DNA of 64,000 nucleotides, taken from Miscanthus floridulus. Lineage: Eukaryota; Streptophyta; Magnoliopsida; Poales; Poaceae. The stretch spans positions 26,026,657 to 26,090,656 of the forward strand of contig NC_089598.1 in the NCBI RefSeq assembly GCF_019320115.1, written 5' to 3'. A program made the position numbers and the translations under genes. Positions 1 to 12,194 of this stretch are shown one piece after another. The first letter of the stretch is position 1. Every line of letters starts with the position of its first letter. The notes below the pieces were generated by a model. The model saw nothing but the letters and a program-made list of their open reading frames with translations. It was not told the origin of the DNA and ran no database searches.

Positions 1-954
1 GTCAATGTTTGAATGAGAGTTTGCTGAATCAGTTCAAACTGCAAAGTAACTGCCTTGCCACTGCCAAAAAAAACCCATTTCAAAGGCATGAACAACATTC
101 ATTCAGCTACTGCAGGAGTTGCTAGTGGAACATGTATTGAAGATCAGTTATGATTTAGAAGCAATGCTGGCTCACAATATATTACATTTTCCATTGATCC
201 CCATTTGAAAGGAGAAAAATGCATAAAAAGATACTTCCTCCATTCTAAACATAGTGTATATCTAGTTGCATAGCAAAAGTCATATACTTGGAAAAGGCAA
301 AAAGACCTATAATTTGAGACTGAAGGAGTACAATCTTGAACGTTAGATGATAAATTTGTTTTACTCCTAGGATGTAGGATCAATCCATATATGTAGTCTA
401 ATTCCCTCGAGGAACTCAAGCTGTTACAGTCCACTCGACTCTTTGTCAATGGTCAATACAAAAAATTTTCCAGGTATCAGGCCTCGATACATTTCTCTAT
501 TCACAGTACACACAAAGAACGCAGAGCAACTAACCTTTTGAAATTACAAGGCGCATTACATTTAACCTTTGAGGACGTCAAGGTACAAAACTCCCAAGTC
601 AATCCGAGGAAATCGTCTCATGGCTGTTCAGAACCTTATTCCATGCGAATGCTTTCTCAGTCACCAACAATTTGATGATTTGTAAACATTATGTTCCAGA
701 TACTGGGCCAAGATCACCACTTCAGTCTTGCTATCCAACTGGAGAATCCATATATTTGGTATGCTCCTCTTGCTGCTATTTTCACATGACAATTCGAGCT
801 AAATGACCACAGAGAGGTTCGCTAGGTTGCTTTCTCCAGCATGCGCTGCATATTAGTTGACGATAATCAACTCAACAACAGAGTGACAACAGATTGAACT
901 GAGCCATTCTGCCATTGGCACATGCAGCACAGGAATAAAATGCTAAATTGGCCT
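1..954. other. 3' flank and probable 3'UTR of DUO3-like gene
   Basis: No coding region, repeat or RNA gene is recognisable here. The stop codon of the minus-strand DUO3-like gene is at 955-957, so the part next to it is presumably its 3'UTR and the rest downstream flank. Composition is AT-rich and intron-like. Short open frames (for example 144-449 minus) show no family resemblance and are treated as chance. Confidence 0.5.
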
Positions 955-3900
955 TCATGTTGGGGCCAGAGTTTTTCTAGTTCTTGAATCATTGGGCTTG
1001 CGTTCAGCACTTGACTGTCCCTGTGACACTTTAGAATTTCTGGTTTTGCTCCGCCTAGTTTCAGCTGTGCGAGAAGTGGACGAATGTTGGCTCGTCCTAG
1101 ATCCTGTGCACTTTGCAGTTTCCGGCTTCAGCTTAGCCCTCACTGACCGAGAAGGAACTTGCGTTTTCTGCATTGAGCTGGCACCCTGTTTATCCTTTTG
1201 AACAGATCCTTGCTGGATTTGACTCTGGTCATTACTAACATGAAATTCCCCACAAACATCTGATGCTGAGATACCCTGAACAAGAAATATTTAAACACAT
1301 AAAAAATCAGAAGAAAAAGGGAAAATTCAAATAAAGAGTAATGAACACAGAAGAAAATTTCTGACAAATTAAGTATAACCAGGAAAGCAAAACCAATCAT
1401 GTATGTTTATATTCCTGGCATGTTAAAGCAGAACACAGCAATAACAAACAATAGAACACCTTTTCCAATGCCATACTAGGATCATGAACATTATAATACT
1501 AATAGGCGTATCTACAAACATCACCTTGTTTTGAATTGGAGAGGCTTCTGGACTCTGAACTTGCTCCTCTTCAGAATCATCCATTTCTTCACATTCAAAC
1601 TCAACATGCTGGCTATCTTCCTCAGAATCACTTAACTCTTCTTGCTCCATTACAATTCCTTGCATTGATTCTTCATTAGGTTCTTGAATGCAATAATGAG
1701 AATAGGAATTTACAACCTCGAGCTCTGGAACATTAGATTTGTCCTTCCTAGAAACTTCATCTTGAACATTTGATCTGCTAAAACTACATCTGAAGTCATT
1801 TGAACCATTTATGACCATTGGAGAACACAAATGAATGTTCAAGTCAATACTTGTCTCCCTCTCAGAAGGGCTTGTGGATGCTTGCCCAGCTGTTGATTGG
1901 TCATCTACTGGGACTTCGCTCATGTTATTATCAGACTGATGGCAGTCAAGGTTATTATCATATTCTGGTACTTCATTATGAACATCAACTTCTGTTCTTT
2001 GCAAGAGAGGATGGAAGTCGATAGTGTTAGCATTTACAGTACCATTTTCGGTGGAACCTGTAGTCTGGTTGTTACTTCTCTCAACTCGAACTTTCTCAAA
2101 GGGGAAAAGATCATATTTTCTTGACTGATTAATAAGATTTTGAACTGGGTGACTATATGATGAAACATCTCGAGGATACTGAAACAGTAAAGGATGCATC
2201 TGCAAATCTTGCTCAGCACCATCTTCTGTAGCATTATCACTAGAGATCCCATTCTGCTGCAATCTAGAATTAGCTCTGTGATCAGGGAACAGATTTAGCT
2301 GTCTATCAGCACTTTCTGTAAAGGAGGTCAAAGGTGGCACAGGATACATATCCTTTGCTGCATTATCCGAGGTGCCATGAAAGTGTGTTGCGTTCCGATA
2401 AAATTCCGCCTGAGATAGGACACGAACAGAAGGGGGAAGGTTCACAGGAGGCAAGTCTGGAGACAACTTGACCACACAACTGCCTTTCTGTTTACTCAAT
2501 TGGGAAGCTGGCAGTTGGTCCAGAGATCCACATGATACCGCCGGAGCTGCAGTGGAAGATGTTCTCACATATGATGGGCCATCAGAGGGGCGGTACATAA
2601 AAGCTATATATGAGGTGGTTACATCAAGTTTCGTACCACTTAGTTTCTGGGGTTCAATGTAACCATCTGTAGTACCACATTCTTCATCGAGGCCTGTGCC
2701 TGACTGCTGATAAGGCATACTATCTGTGTCTTCCAAAAATGCTTCATTGACATATGAATCATCATCATTTTCAGCATCTTCAGAAGCATTGTTATCAGCC
2801 TGTGATGAAAGAATTAAAAATTATGCTCAACAACATCACTTTAGATGGAGATTAAGATATTATTTGAATATCCTACAAGTTAAAGAAACATACTAACCTC
2901 TTGCCCACGGCGTGAATCGGGCATGGATACTCTCAGCTTTCTCCTCTTTGCTTCATATGTTCGCCTTCTTTCTTTTTGAGCATCACTTTTACTGTAAGAT
3001 TTCTGGACTCCACTTGCAACTCTCCATTGACGTTGGAGCAGTGAAGGATCTCTATGTGGCACTACAAACTTCCAAACTGATGTCCAGTCGTTTTTGAATA
3101 TCCACAGCCCCTGAAATCGCAGTAGGTATGGAAGAAATTATGCGACAAAAATCAAACATGAAAAAAATAAGATAGTCACAAGTTATCACCTTCTCGATAC
3201 ATTCTTTCTCCTCGACTGTCAATGGAGATGCCTTCATACGGCGCACATCCTGCATTAATTCAGATAACAATATAGTTAGTTGGAAGGTTATAACGTTGGG
3301 TTTTGCTGAAAGCAGTCAATGAGCTCAAAATCTCCCATCCTGATGGTTGACCATGGTAATACAGAACATGGAAAAATCAACCCAACCCAAACCAGTATCA
3401 GAACAAGGGAACACAGAGACAAACTCTTCCACAACATATATATACATGCTCTTTGAAAAAATCTAGTAGCCAGAGGTTGAATAATATAGCTCCACACACA
3501 AGCAGAGCAACACGTGCCGCTAAGAGAGTAGTAAAAAAACATCTCCAGTTTGCTACCGAGTACATTATTAAATATGTGATTTGTCCACAAATCTTGCCAA
3601 TAAATTTAAATAAAATACTACTATTTTGTTGGCACATAAGAAAAATGGTATAGATATCAGAATGAGATAGATAAAAATTATCAACAGTGTAAGTGCTGCA
3701 GCAGAAACTTCACTACGTACACAATACAGGATTTTATAAAGCACTCTCTTCAATGTTTAAATATCAGTTCAAAACCAAAACTTCAATACTGAATATGGAA
3801 TGAGAACAACATACTGCTATTTGTTAGCATGAACTGTTAATCTGTTACACTACTATGCAACTCAATGGACAACTTGACCATAATGTTGAATATTGAACCC

Positions 3901-6872
3901 TAAAAGGCACATAAAAGTGAATTCAGCATCTTATCTTCCAGTAAATGAAGACGGGCAAAATATTTACCTTAACTGGATTATCAGGAGCTTTGGAGGAGCT
4001 ACGATTCTTTTGTCTCACAAATATCTGCACCAAAGAAATTATTTCACTCAGCAGGCATAATACACAAGCCCAGAACAAGGAATTATTAAAGATCATGATC
4101 AACTAACAATTTAAGACAACAACTAAGCAATAGGCATTATAGAAATTGAACAAACAGTCTCAGGTTGTGATTGTATGCAGAGATTAGATGAAGGATTTTC
4201 CCCCTTCGAATAAGCAGGAGAGCTGCGTGTTAATTCATTAAGAAAATTAAATGAAGGATTTCATCTAAGCTTACTTGCTTGTGCGGTCAAAAGGAAAGCA
4301 AAGTAAATTGGCAACGAGACCTTTGTGACAATAAATGTTCAGACTTCAAAATCTTTATTGAAAAAACACCCTGCTTTGGCAGTACTGAGAGCAGACATCA
4401 ACTTTAGGCCAAGAGTTAATGCCAGAAAGGTCAAAAATGTTATTGACATGTCAATACATTCAAAACAACTCCTTTTTCTATACTGAATCCTTGAAGGCGT
4501 TTCATGTGCTTCATTACTCTCAATTTTTTTTTGTTAGATTAAAGTAAAAAGAAACTATTTCATGACATGTCAATCTTCACCAAATAGATGATAAAAAGAG
4601 CTGTTGATTTGTGCCTGACAAATCATAAAAGGAAACTTTTGGATCTTGAAGAAAAAATTGCAATAAAAAGGAGTAACCGAAAAAATACCTGATGCTTTGA
4701 TTTACAAGGAAGAAAGCGCTTTTGTATTGCTTCCCAGTCATTATTATATTCCAGAATTCCTAGAGCTAACAATCTGCAGGCAGATAATATACTAAAAAAT
4801 TAACCGAGAAAAGAAAGTCACAGGCATCATATCAGCTATACAATTGAGGAGGGCACTCTACATGATGTCCTTTAGGAAAGTGGTAATAACAACAAAGCAA
4901 CCATGATACAATTAACCATACAAAAGAAGGAAACCTTGATGAAAGTTGAAAACAAAAAGATGAATGGAATAGCTGTGATACAGCAGATGAGGAAGTAAAC
5001 ACACAAGTTGCATAAACCAACATCACTAATACAGAAATAAAAACAGTATGCAGTTCAACAAAACCAAATTATTCAGCTTTCTTGATTTTCTATGTTTTGA
5101 AGTCAAGATGGCAAGGAAGCATGCACGAATTCTATTTCAAAATAAATCTTGGAGAAGATGTAAAACACACCTGTCCTCTGCATCAGTGAAAAACACTCTA
5201 TTGGCCATAGGTGAAGGAGGTGGCTTATGAGGAAAGATTGAAAAATTGAAAAGTGAAAAGAATCTCTGTGCTAATCTTGCAATGTCAGCAGGAACAAGAG
5301 CAACTGTGCCCCTTTTAGTACGCTCAAGCAGGGTAGCAGCCAACGACTTCTTCTGCTGCAACTGCCCAGATGAAGGAGATGATGCTGTAGGCACACTATC
5401 TGATCTATCTTGAGAAACATTATTCACTTCTTTGCAACTGTTAATCAATGGTGAAGGAAACAGGGGCTCTTTCCTGCGGGTTTTGTCAGCAGTGCCATCC
5501 ACATGACTTCTTCTATACTTCACGACAGCTGTAAATTCAATATGCAAGCAAAGTTACCAATCAAGTGGTGACAAACAAAAGAAGCAAAGTATAAAAAATC
5601 GGCCCATGTACCAATCTTGAACTTACCAGTTGCGACATCACTTAAATAGCCGAGGGCCAACTCAAGTGGTGCGACATCAAGGATGGATATAACAGGACTC
5701 TTGATTAACGGCATCCATTGGCATTCCAAATTTTCAGATGAAACAAAACTAGATGAGAGATGCCGGGATTCAAAAACGATATGCTGTTGAGGAGCACTCC
5801 TAGCCAATGCTTGATCACGAAAGCCAACCAACTCAACTATCATCTTTTTGACATTATTAGCCACATCTTGTTTAGACGAATCAAGAATACATAGGGAAAA
5901 TGTTTGGATAAGGAGCTGAACATGCTCATATATCATCACATGCAGTTGCCCGAGTTGCTGATCAGTAAATCCACATGCTAAAGGTGCACACGGTACTGAA
6001 ACCAAGGATGAAGGGAAAAGGGCATTATGGGTAGGATATTGCCATCCAAAAGCATGAGCAGGAGTCACCAATGCAGATGGAATATATGGCAGAATTGATC
6101 TAAAATTAGTTTTATCGGATTCCTGATGATAGCTACGAGCCCCAGACAACTCGGTAAATGGCTGCCTCTGCCTAGTCTGAGGCCTACGTCCACCTTTCTC
6201 TTTCCTATGATTTGTGTCATCATAGTTCTCAGCATTTTCATCACCATCACTTTCTAGGGCCTCCTCAATCTCGAGCTCAAAGTCTGCATCATTATCATCT
6301 TCATCCTGGTTTTCGTCCCCCTGGAATGCCTGTGTGTCATTGCCTTTACCAGACAGGACAGAAGCAAGAAACTTGCGGTATTCCTCTTCTTCATGAACAT
6401 TTTGCAGACCACTATCGTCATCTGATTCCTGGAGAAAGGTCTCCAATTCCTCAAGTGAATAGTTTGCTAGTGAGTATCTTGCCCTCGTCCATCTGCAAAT
6501 TGCATCTTCCTCGCTAATTTCGAGGGATAGGTGATGAGGGTTTTGCACTGTTGGAAAGCAAGCAGCTTCGCTTGCTAAAACGTCTTTTTCCAATCCATTC
6601 TCAAGATTAACCTGGGTAGACGTTTCTTCTGGAAATATTTCGTTGACAAGACCTTGAGACGACAGTCTATTTTGAGGAAGTGCACTGTCACTTGTATTTT
6701 CATTAACTACACTATTCTGCAAATATGTCTGGCCACTTGGTCGATTGTCAGAACTATGTACCTCGCATTCTGCTTCTGATGTAAGGCTTGATGAGGTCTC
6801 AGACGGAGATCCTTCCCTAAGGAAAGGGCTAAAATCTATGTCATCCTCCTCCACATCATCATCAACTTCCAT
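955..6872 (-). CDS. DUO3: DUO3/GON4L-like SANT/Myb-domain nuclear protein, 8 coding exons, 1204 aa
   Basis: Minus-strand exons, in transcript order: 6872-5627, 5528-5171, 4773-4689, 4024-3968, 3249-3190, 3110-2898, 2799-1525 and 1275-955. Every junction is GT-AG and the frame stays open for 1205 codons including TGA. The order is: an acidic N-terminus (MEVDDDVEEDDIDFSPF) with an Asp/Glu cluster near residues 200-230; a conserved block ending in a SANT-like helix set (LLALGILEYNNDWEAIQ, about 535-575); a second Myb/SANT-like module (LWIFKNDWTSVWKFVVPHRD, about 600-640); an Arg/Lys-rich segment; a long low-complexity region; a second acidic cluster near 1060-1090; and a basic Ser-rich tail. This matches plant homologues of animal GON-4-like proteins. 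In Arabidopsis DUO POLLEN 3 is a nuclear regulator of germline division and cell-cycle genes. Length is close to family size. It looks intact and shares a promoter region with eL33. Confidence 0.88.
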
Positions 6873-7820
6873 ATTTGATGATGCAATAGTGCTTTAACCA
6901 AAACAGTAGGATTCCTACAACCTACCACCCATAAAGTGTAAAAACTTGTGTTAGGATCAATACAATGTGTTGCACTTTGCAAGAAAAAGAAAAGATGAGC
7001 ATGCAGAGGCAAGTCAGTAAAACTATAGCATAACACAAGGATATGAACAAACACCCATGTATGATCAAAACTTGGGTTACACTTAACACCCACATAACCA
7101 TGTTTTATTGGCACATAGAAATAACATAGTTGCAACATGTTTAAAGTGACTCTTTATAGCAGATGTCAGGCATAACACACTCATCCATATTTCGAAAATA
7201 TGAAGTTTTGAAATAAGCCAACTTTAAGGCAAACATCTAAATCTAAAAAAAAACAAAACGATCGCATCATAGGTACAATACAATACAATATTAAACCATA
7301 AAAAGAAATATCATGAATACCAATGATAACCTAAAGCTTCAATATCAGAGAATGTAATGTGCAAGATTGTGAAACATAAATTTAAATGTAAGATGGTCAG
7401 ATTATGCAGAAAGGATATGACTGCACAACAATGTTTATTTCAACCTGTAGGTTTGGTGGGGGGTTTGTGTGGTTCTTTTGTAAGGGATCTCACCCCGTGT
7501 TTTGTTCTCTTCTTAATATAATGATACACAGCTCTCCTGCGTGTTCAAGAAAATTAAATTTAAACCATAATAATCCAGATAATGCCTTTAAAAAAAATAA
7601 TAGGAAACTGTGGAGGATAAGCAAGCCAGTGCAGCCTTCTGTAGGTAATAGTTCTGTTCTTACATGAACTTAACCGAAATGAGGACATAACAAAATGTCA
7701 AATCAAAATCCACAACTTGCCACATTGGTGCTCTTTCAAATGTCGCAGTTCTCTAACACAAAACAAAAGATGTAGCAAAATAGCATTGCAACAACCTATT
7801 TTCTCGGCATACTAACAAAA

Positions 7821-7871
<51 letters not shown>

Positions 7872-8390
7872 GCGCGGGCGGAGTCTGGCACATACCAGAG
7901 GGTAGCAATATGCCATTGATCTGAGAACAGCAGGGGTGTAGACCTCAGATAGATGAGCAGATTGTGGCAAGGGGCTGATTTAGGGTGAAAGCTCCGTTAC
8001 TTTTCAGGAGAACAAACTGCACCGGCACCACAATTGGGCATTAAATAGCGTGGCATCTATCGATCCTGCGAGCTAAAGATGAGGAACACGAACCTAACCG
8101 AACCATGGATGGATGGATTTGCCTCCTAGAGCACCACATACACCACTAAATTCTGCAGCAAACCCATTGGAGATCGAAGGGTTTCGGAGTTGATTAGAAG
8201 CCGGAGACATCGGCCCTAAGCATGTAGGGTTACTTACCGAGGAAGGAAGAATACAATCCACGACTTCACGCCCCTAGACCAGGGTCGTAGCGACCCCGCT
8301 CCCGCAGAGGCGGCGGACTGAGGAGCGGCGCCTCAGCAAGGCCGCGCCGGCGTCGAGCTCGGCCCCGCCGGAGAACTGGGTGCGCGCGTG
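6873..8390 (-). other. 5'UTR and 5'UTR intron of the DUO3-like gene
   Basis: Upstream of the start ATG the minus strand shows an acceptor (exon resumes at 6914, AG at 6916-6915). A consensus donor GTAAGT lies at 8237-8232, after a GC-rich leader of about 150 bases (8238 to about 8390). This predicts a 5'UTR intron of about 1.3 kb, common in plant regulatory genes. The intron contains the poly-G run at 7822-7870. The transcription start is inferred from composition only; a cDNA would settle it. Confidence 0.5.
7822..7870. repeat. Uninterrupted 49-base poly-G tract
   Basis: Forty-nine consecutive G on the plus strand, flanked by C at 7821 and TGCGCGGGCG after 7870. It lies inside the predicted 5'UTR intron of the DUO3-like gene, so its transcript would carry poly-C there. 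Pure G/C runs of this length are rare in plant DNA, and their recorded length is often unreliable. Confidence 0.95.
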
Positions 8391-8415
8391 CAGGATTTTT
8401 TTTTTTTTTTTTTTT

Positions 8416-8873
8416 ATTCCCGCGCGTGATTCAGTGGACGGTTTCAGGCCGCAGCCAACTCTTCGCTTGTCCCGTGTTTTTTTTTTTTTAAGTTCCTGAG
8501 ACCACTAATCGTTTTCCTGGGACCACAGTCAGCGACATAACATGGAAAGAGGCCTCCTATTCGCAATTGGGCCGGTTATGTTGCCAGATCGGCCCATCAT
8601 GGCCCAGATGGAAAGAGAGAAAAAGCAAAGAAACCCATTAACCAAATGGCCCATTAAGCTCGCGATCTTAAACCCTAGCTTTCTCATAGAGAGCCCTTCA
8701 GAACATCACAACCGTCCGCTGGACTCTGCGAGACGATCAAGGCCGTTCTCCTCTCCGTCCGCTGCTTCATACAAGCCGCCTGCCCGCCTCCGGCCCGTCT
8801 CGTCGTCTTCCCCAATCTGGACGAGCTCTCTCTCGTCTCCGGAGGCGGAAGCGGAAGGAAGCAGGCGGCCACC
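8416..8873. promoter_or_regulatory. Shared divergent promoter region: site II and telo-box motifs
   Basis: Between the predicted DUO3 leader and the eL33 start codon there are four site II-type motifs: TGGGCC at 8568-8573 and GGCCCA at 8591-8596, 8601-8606 and 8648-8653. A telo-box AAACCCTA lies at 8670-8677. Site II plus telo-box is the known signature of plant ribosomal-protein and growth-regulated promoters (bound by TCP- and telobox-binding factors). The telo-box lies about 200 bases upstream of the eL33 ATG. A 20-base T run (8396-8415) marks the DUO3 side. That both genes use these motifs is inference. Confidence 0.7.
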
Positions 8874-9400
8874 ATGGTGAAGGGACGCACGGGACAGCGC
8901 GTCAGGCTCTACGCCCGGGGCACTATCCTCGGATACAAGAGGTGAGCTCCACGCCTCCGCTTCTTCTCCGTCTGTGTTGCTTGGATCTGGCCATTTCGCG
9001 GTTCTATTCGGCTTACGGTGGCTGCGGTGGTGGCTGTGCAGGTCCAAGTCGAACCAGTATGAGACCACGTCGCTCGTGCAGATCGAGGGGGTCAACACTA
9101 AGGAGGACGTCGCGTGGTACGCTGGCAAGCGCATGGCGTACATCTACAAGGCCAAGACCAAGAGCAGTGAGACCCGCTACAGGTGCATCTGGGGTAAGGT
9201 CACCCGCCCGCACGGCAACTCCGGCGTCGTCCGCGCCAAGTTCAAGTCGAACCTCCCGCCTGAGTCCATGGTCAGTGACGCACTCAGTACGCTGTTTGAT
9301 GTGTTGCTTCCCAATTGATGCTCTGTACTGATGATGTTTTTTTTCTTGATGAGTGCAGGGGCGCAAGGTCAGAGTGTTCATGTACCCTAGCAGCATCTAA
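8874..9400 (+). CDS. RPL35A: 60S ribosomal protein eL33 (L35a), 112 aa, 3 exons
   Basis: Exons 8874-8941, 9042-9270 and 9359-9400, with GT-AG introns of 100 and 88 bases, give a 112-residue protein ending in TAA at 9398-9400. It begins [16 protein letters not shown] and contains the family hallmarks [20 protein letters not shown] and the C-terminal [13 protein letters not shown]. Length equals plant L35a (111-112 residues). eL33 is a conserved eukaryotic/archaeal protein of the large ribosomal subunit. The start is chosen because the ATG sits in a strong plant context (GCCACCATGG) and begins the conserved N-terminus. No frameshift or missing block is seen. The site II/telo-box promoter upstream fits a ribosomal-protein gene. 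Confidence 0.97.
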
Positions 9401-10760
9401 GGTTAGGATCCTCAAACGTCTGACATTCTCTATTTGTTTGGCTGGTTGATGTTGAAGTTGTCATTTGTGATCGAATGATATGACAACGAATTCTGCTTAG
9501 ACTGCACTCGCCATTGCTGTAGACCATGGGCTAGGAGTTTTAGGTGGTTAAACACATCATAGTTTGTGGTTTCGGTTGTTTATTATGAGGCAAACTGAGT
9601 CTGTGTAGCAGCAAACCATGTCTATCAGCTGTGAGTAATGGTAATTCGGCTTTTGTGGTTTGGTTTGCTCATGTTGATACTGGCTTGAATTCGGTGAGTT
9701 TATAGCTGGCTGGGATAATTCACTTCGTGAAGATTAAGTTAAAACTTCTGTTTGCTATTTTGGGATGGTTAACTTTCCACTGTTCTTTACGTGTCTCAGT
9801 GATACCAAGTACACGTGGAATATACATTATCTAATTTCATTAGTTATCAGTATTACTCCCTCTGTTCACAAATGTAGGCATTTCTAGTAGGGAAGGAAAT
9901 GACACGCTCCTCATCAATCAATATTATAAGAGGGACAAAACTGCTGGAAAATTAATAGTGAGGGAAGGGGATGGCGGCATATGCCAGAAATGTTTACATT
10001 TGTGGAAACTTTTAAATGCTAAAAAATGCTTACTCTTATGGACAGAGGGAGTATATAGTTGTTCCAACTAATGTTTTTCCAGTTCTCTATCAGTTATTCT
10101 GTTTCATGATATGTATATCACCATTTGATTATATCAGGTTCTTTGCATTCGAGCTCATCAATGCTGTTTTGCATCAGTTCTTAATTGTGCTGTGCTGTCA
10201 CCCTGTATTGGATATAGTGTTGCCTATTTTGAACACTTTAGACTTAGCTGTTTTTATTTTTACCATTTATATTTATAATTGGGCACCTTTTCTTGCCATA
10301 GAAGTGTAAATGATATTTCTGCCCAAGCACTGATGTTTAGAGAATGTTTATTGCCTTTTTGATACAATTGAATGGTTGTAAACATACCTTATCCTGTTTA
10401 GTAATTTGGGCATGTGGCTCCCAACACAGTTTGAACTTGTAGCTTGATCCAATGCTTAACTCTTTCAAAAATTCCATACACATAGCCTGCGATGCTTTTG
10501 CTTATGCTATTCTGGGCTTTTATGACTGCAGGTTTTGTTGGAGTAAAGGTGGACTAGAAATGGCCATGCATATTTCTTACTTTTCTCTGAGATTAAAATG
10601 CCATGTGGTGGTACCTTAGATTGTTCATGTACTGAACCTGTCGATATTCTGCCAAAATTTGTTGTCGAACTGATGAACTATTGTCATATTGTTGTGCCCG
10701 CAGCAGAGCTTATTTTGCCCCGTGCCATCAATGTCTGATTGCAGTATTTTCAAATTCCTA
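9401..10760 (+). other. eL33 3'UTR with a possible 3'UTR intron
   Basis: Just after the stop codon a donor-like TAAG|GTTAGG (9403) is followed 1.1 kb later by a polypyrimidine tract and acceptor TGCAG (ending 10531). Spliced together these would give a short 3'UTR continuing to about 10700. The proposed intron holds a Stowaway MITE at 9856-10051. Equally, transcription may stop before the MITE and the rest be intergenic. No coding potential is seen. Confidence 0.35.
9856..10051. mobile_element. Stowaway-type MITE (196 bp), TA target duplication
   Basis: Terminal inverted repeats CTCCCTCTGTTCAC... and ...GACAGAGGGAG are flanked by TA at 9854-9855 and 10052-10053. The CTCCCTCYGT terminus and TA target site are diagnostic of Stowaway (Tc1/mariner) miniature elements of grasses. 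It has no coding capacity. Confidence 0.85.
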
Positions 10761-10848
10761 TGGTCATATTTTCCCACTTGCCTCCAATGTTTTTGTGCCA
10801 CATCTCAAATACAATCGCGCAATATGATCTTGGTGCGGATGTGTAATA

Positions 10849-10928
10849 TTCTTTTACACTGCTCTGGGATCCTTTGATGTATGCTTTTTCTTTTACACTG
10901 CTCTGGGATCCTTTGATGTATGCCTTTT
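10849..10928 (+). repeat. Tandem duplication, 2 x 39 bp
   Basis: A 39-base unit starting TTCTTTTACACTGCTCTGGG is repeated once in tandem (CTTTTACACT at 10851 and 10890), the copies being nearly identical. It lies downstream of eL33 and looks like a simple recent slippage duplication. Confidence 0.85.
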
Positions 10929-10987
10929 CAAAACCATTTCTGCAAAATTTATGGGCACATGATTAGCTGGTGGCGATGTACGTGTTT

Positions 10988-11325
10988 GGTGCAGCTCTCC
11001 AGCTTTAGCTTCAACATAGTGTACCCAGCTTTAGCTTCATAGCTAAAGGGGATTGAGAAAACAAACTTTTGTCTACGAGGGGGGTATTGTGCTCCAACAG
11101 ATCTGAGGGAAAGGGATTGAGGAAAAAGGCTGCTTGCTCCCCTCTATGTAAAGGATTAAGGGGAGGTTTTGAGGGATTTTGAGAAAAAAATATAGGTTGG
11201 GGGGATTGAGAAAAGGGGATCTGCTAGCACTGTTTTTTTTTTCACCCTATTCCCCTATATGATAGTTTTTAGGGAAAGAGATTTGTTTTTCTCAATCTGG
11301 TGGAGTTGCTCTTAGCATCTTAAAA
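10988..11325. mobile_element. Probable MITE of undetermined superfamily
   Basis: A left end with GGTGCAGCTCTCCAG and a right end with CTGGTGGAGTTGCTCTTAG are imperfectly inverted. The interior has inverted GGGGATTGAGAAAA / TTTTCTCAATC-like blocks. The AGAGCAACTCCA-type end is common in grass MITEs. No clean target duplication was found, so boundaries are approximate. Confidence 0.4.
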
Positions 11326-12172
11326 GTTAACACTTGTAGATTTGTCCTATGCCGCATGTATACTTTCTTTGCTCTAAAATAAATTAACTTTTAAAGTTGT
11401 CCTATGTCTTAAACTTAGTTTGGCCTAATTTATCTTTTGCATAAACAATTAATCAGCATTTACTTTCTCCCTTCTAAATAATGAGTTAACCTATGTCTTC
11501 ATCTAAAGTTTGACCTAGTTTATATTAAAAAAAGCCAATATTTATAATACCAAATTTGTATTATATTAGATAAATCATAAATAACATTTTTAATGTCATA
11601 GGTGTTCGTACTCTTCTATAAAATGAGTCAAATTTAAAATTTAAAATAATTTGACTTGAAGCAACTCTAGAGGTAGATGGACAAGAGCATGTATTAGTGA
11701 ATTCATCTCTGTTTTGAACCATCTTTGCTTGGATCATATTTTCAACTCAATTCTACAAAAAAAAAAGCTCAAATTTACGATGGTGATGTCAATTGCATTG
11801 GTATGCTGATATACACGCAAGGTCTCATCAGGTGCAGTGAACTACTAAAAGCAATGATCTTCAATCCGTTCTATCATCTCAGTTTTACAACTTACCAATC
11901 ACTTTTTCAAGAATCAGCAGCCGTAATTCTTTTTAATGAAATCAGCAGCCGTAATTCTTTTTAATGAAATCTGTCATTTTGCAACCCAAGTAATTCTTTT
12001 TACTAATCCTGCCATTATGTTACATCAAGATAATCACATCCAACACTTGTTCACGTAGTGTTTCACGTTTGTAACTAAAGTATGTTTGACTTCACATTCA
12101 ACACTACAAACTGCTGGCGACATGCGGTTTTAGACACTCAGAAAACAAAGTCTGAATACTACACTCACACTA
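11326..12172. other. AT-rich intergenic stretch with MITE relics
   Basis: No gene is seen. Around 11370-11660 the text resembles degraded Stowaway-like interiors (ATAAATTAACTTTTAAAGTTG, CTCCCTTCTAAATAATG), with no clean ends. A 26-base stretch ending CAGCCGTAATTCTTTTTAATG occurs twice around 11918-11967. No RNA gene was recognised. Confidence 0.4.
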
Positions 12173-12194
12173 GGGCCCGGATGGACTAGGACTA

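Noticed and set aside
10300..10360. C/D-box snoRNA in the eL33 3' region (ATGATAT and CTGATG motifs)
   Set aside because: The boxes are imperfect, terminal pairing is absent and no guide match could be assigned.
12100..12172. CACTACAAA at 12102 as the end of a CACTA transposon, with the similar TGAATACTACA stretch near 14680 as partner
   Set aside because: The partner is in direct, not inverted, orientation and no 3-base target duplication or second CACTA end was found.
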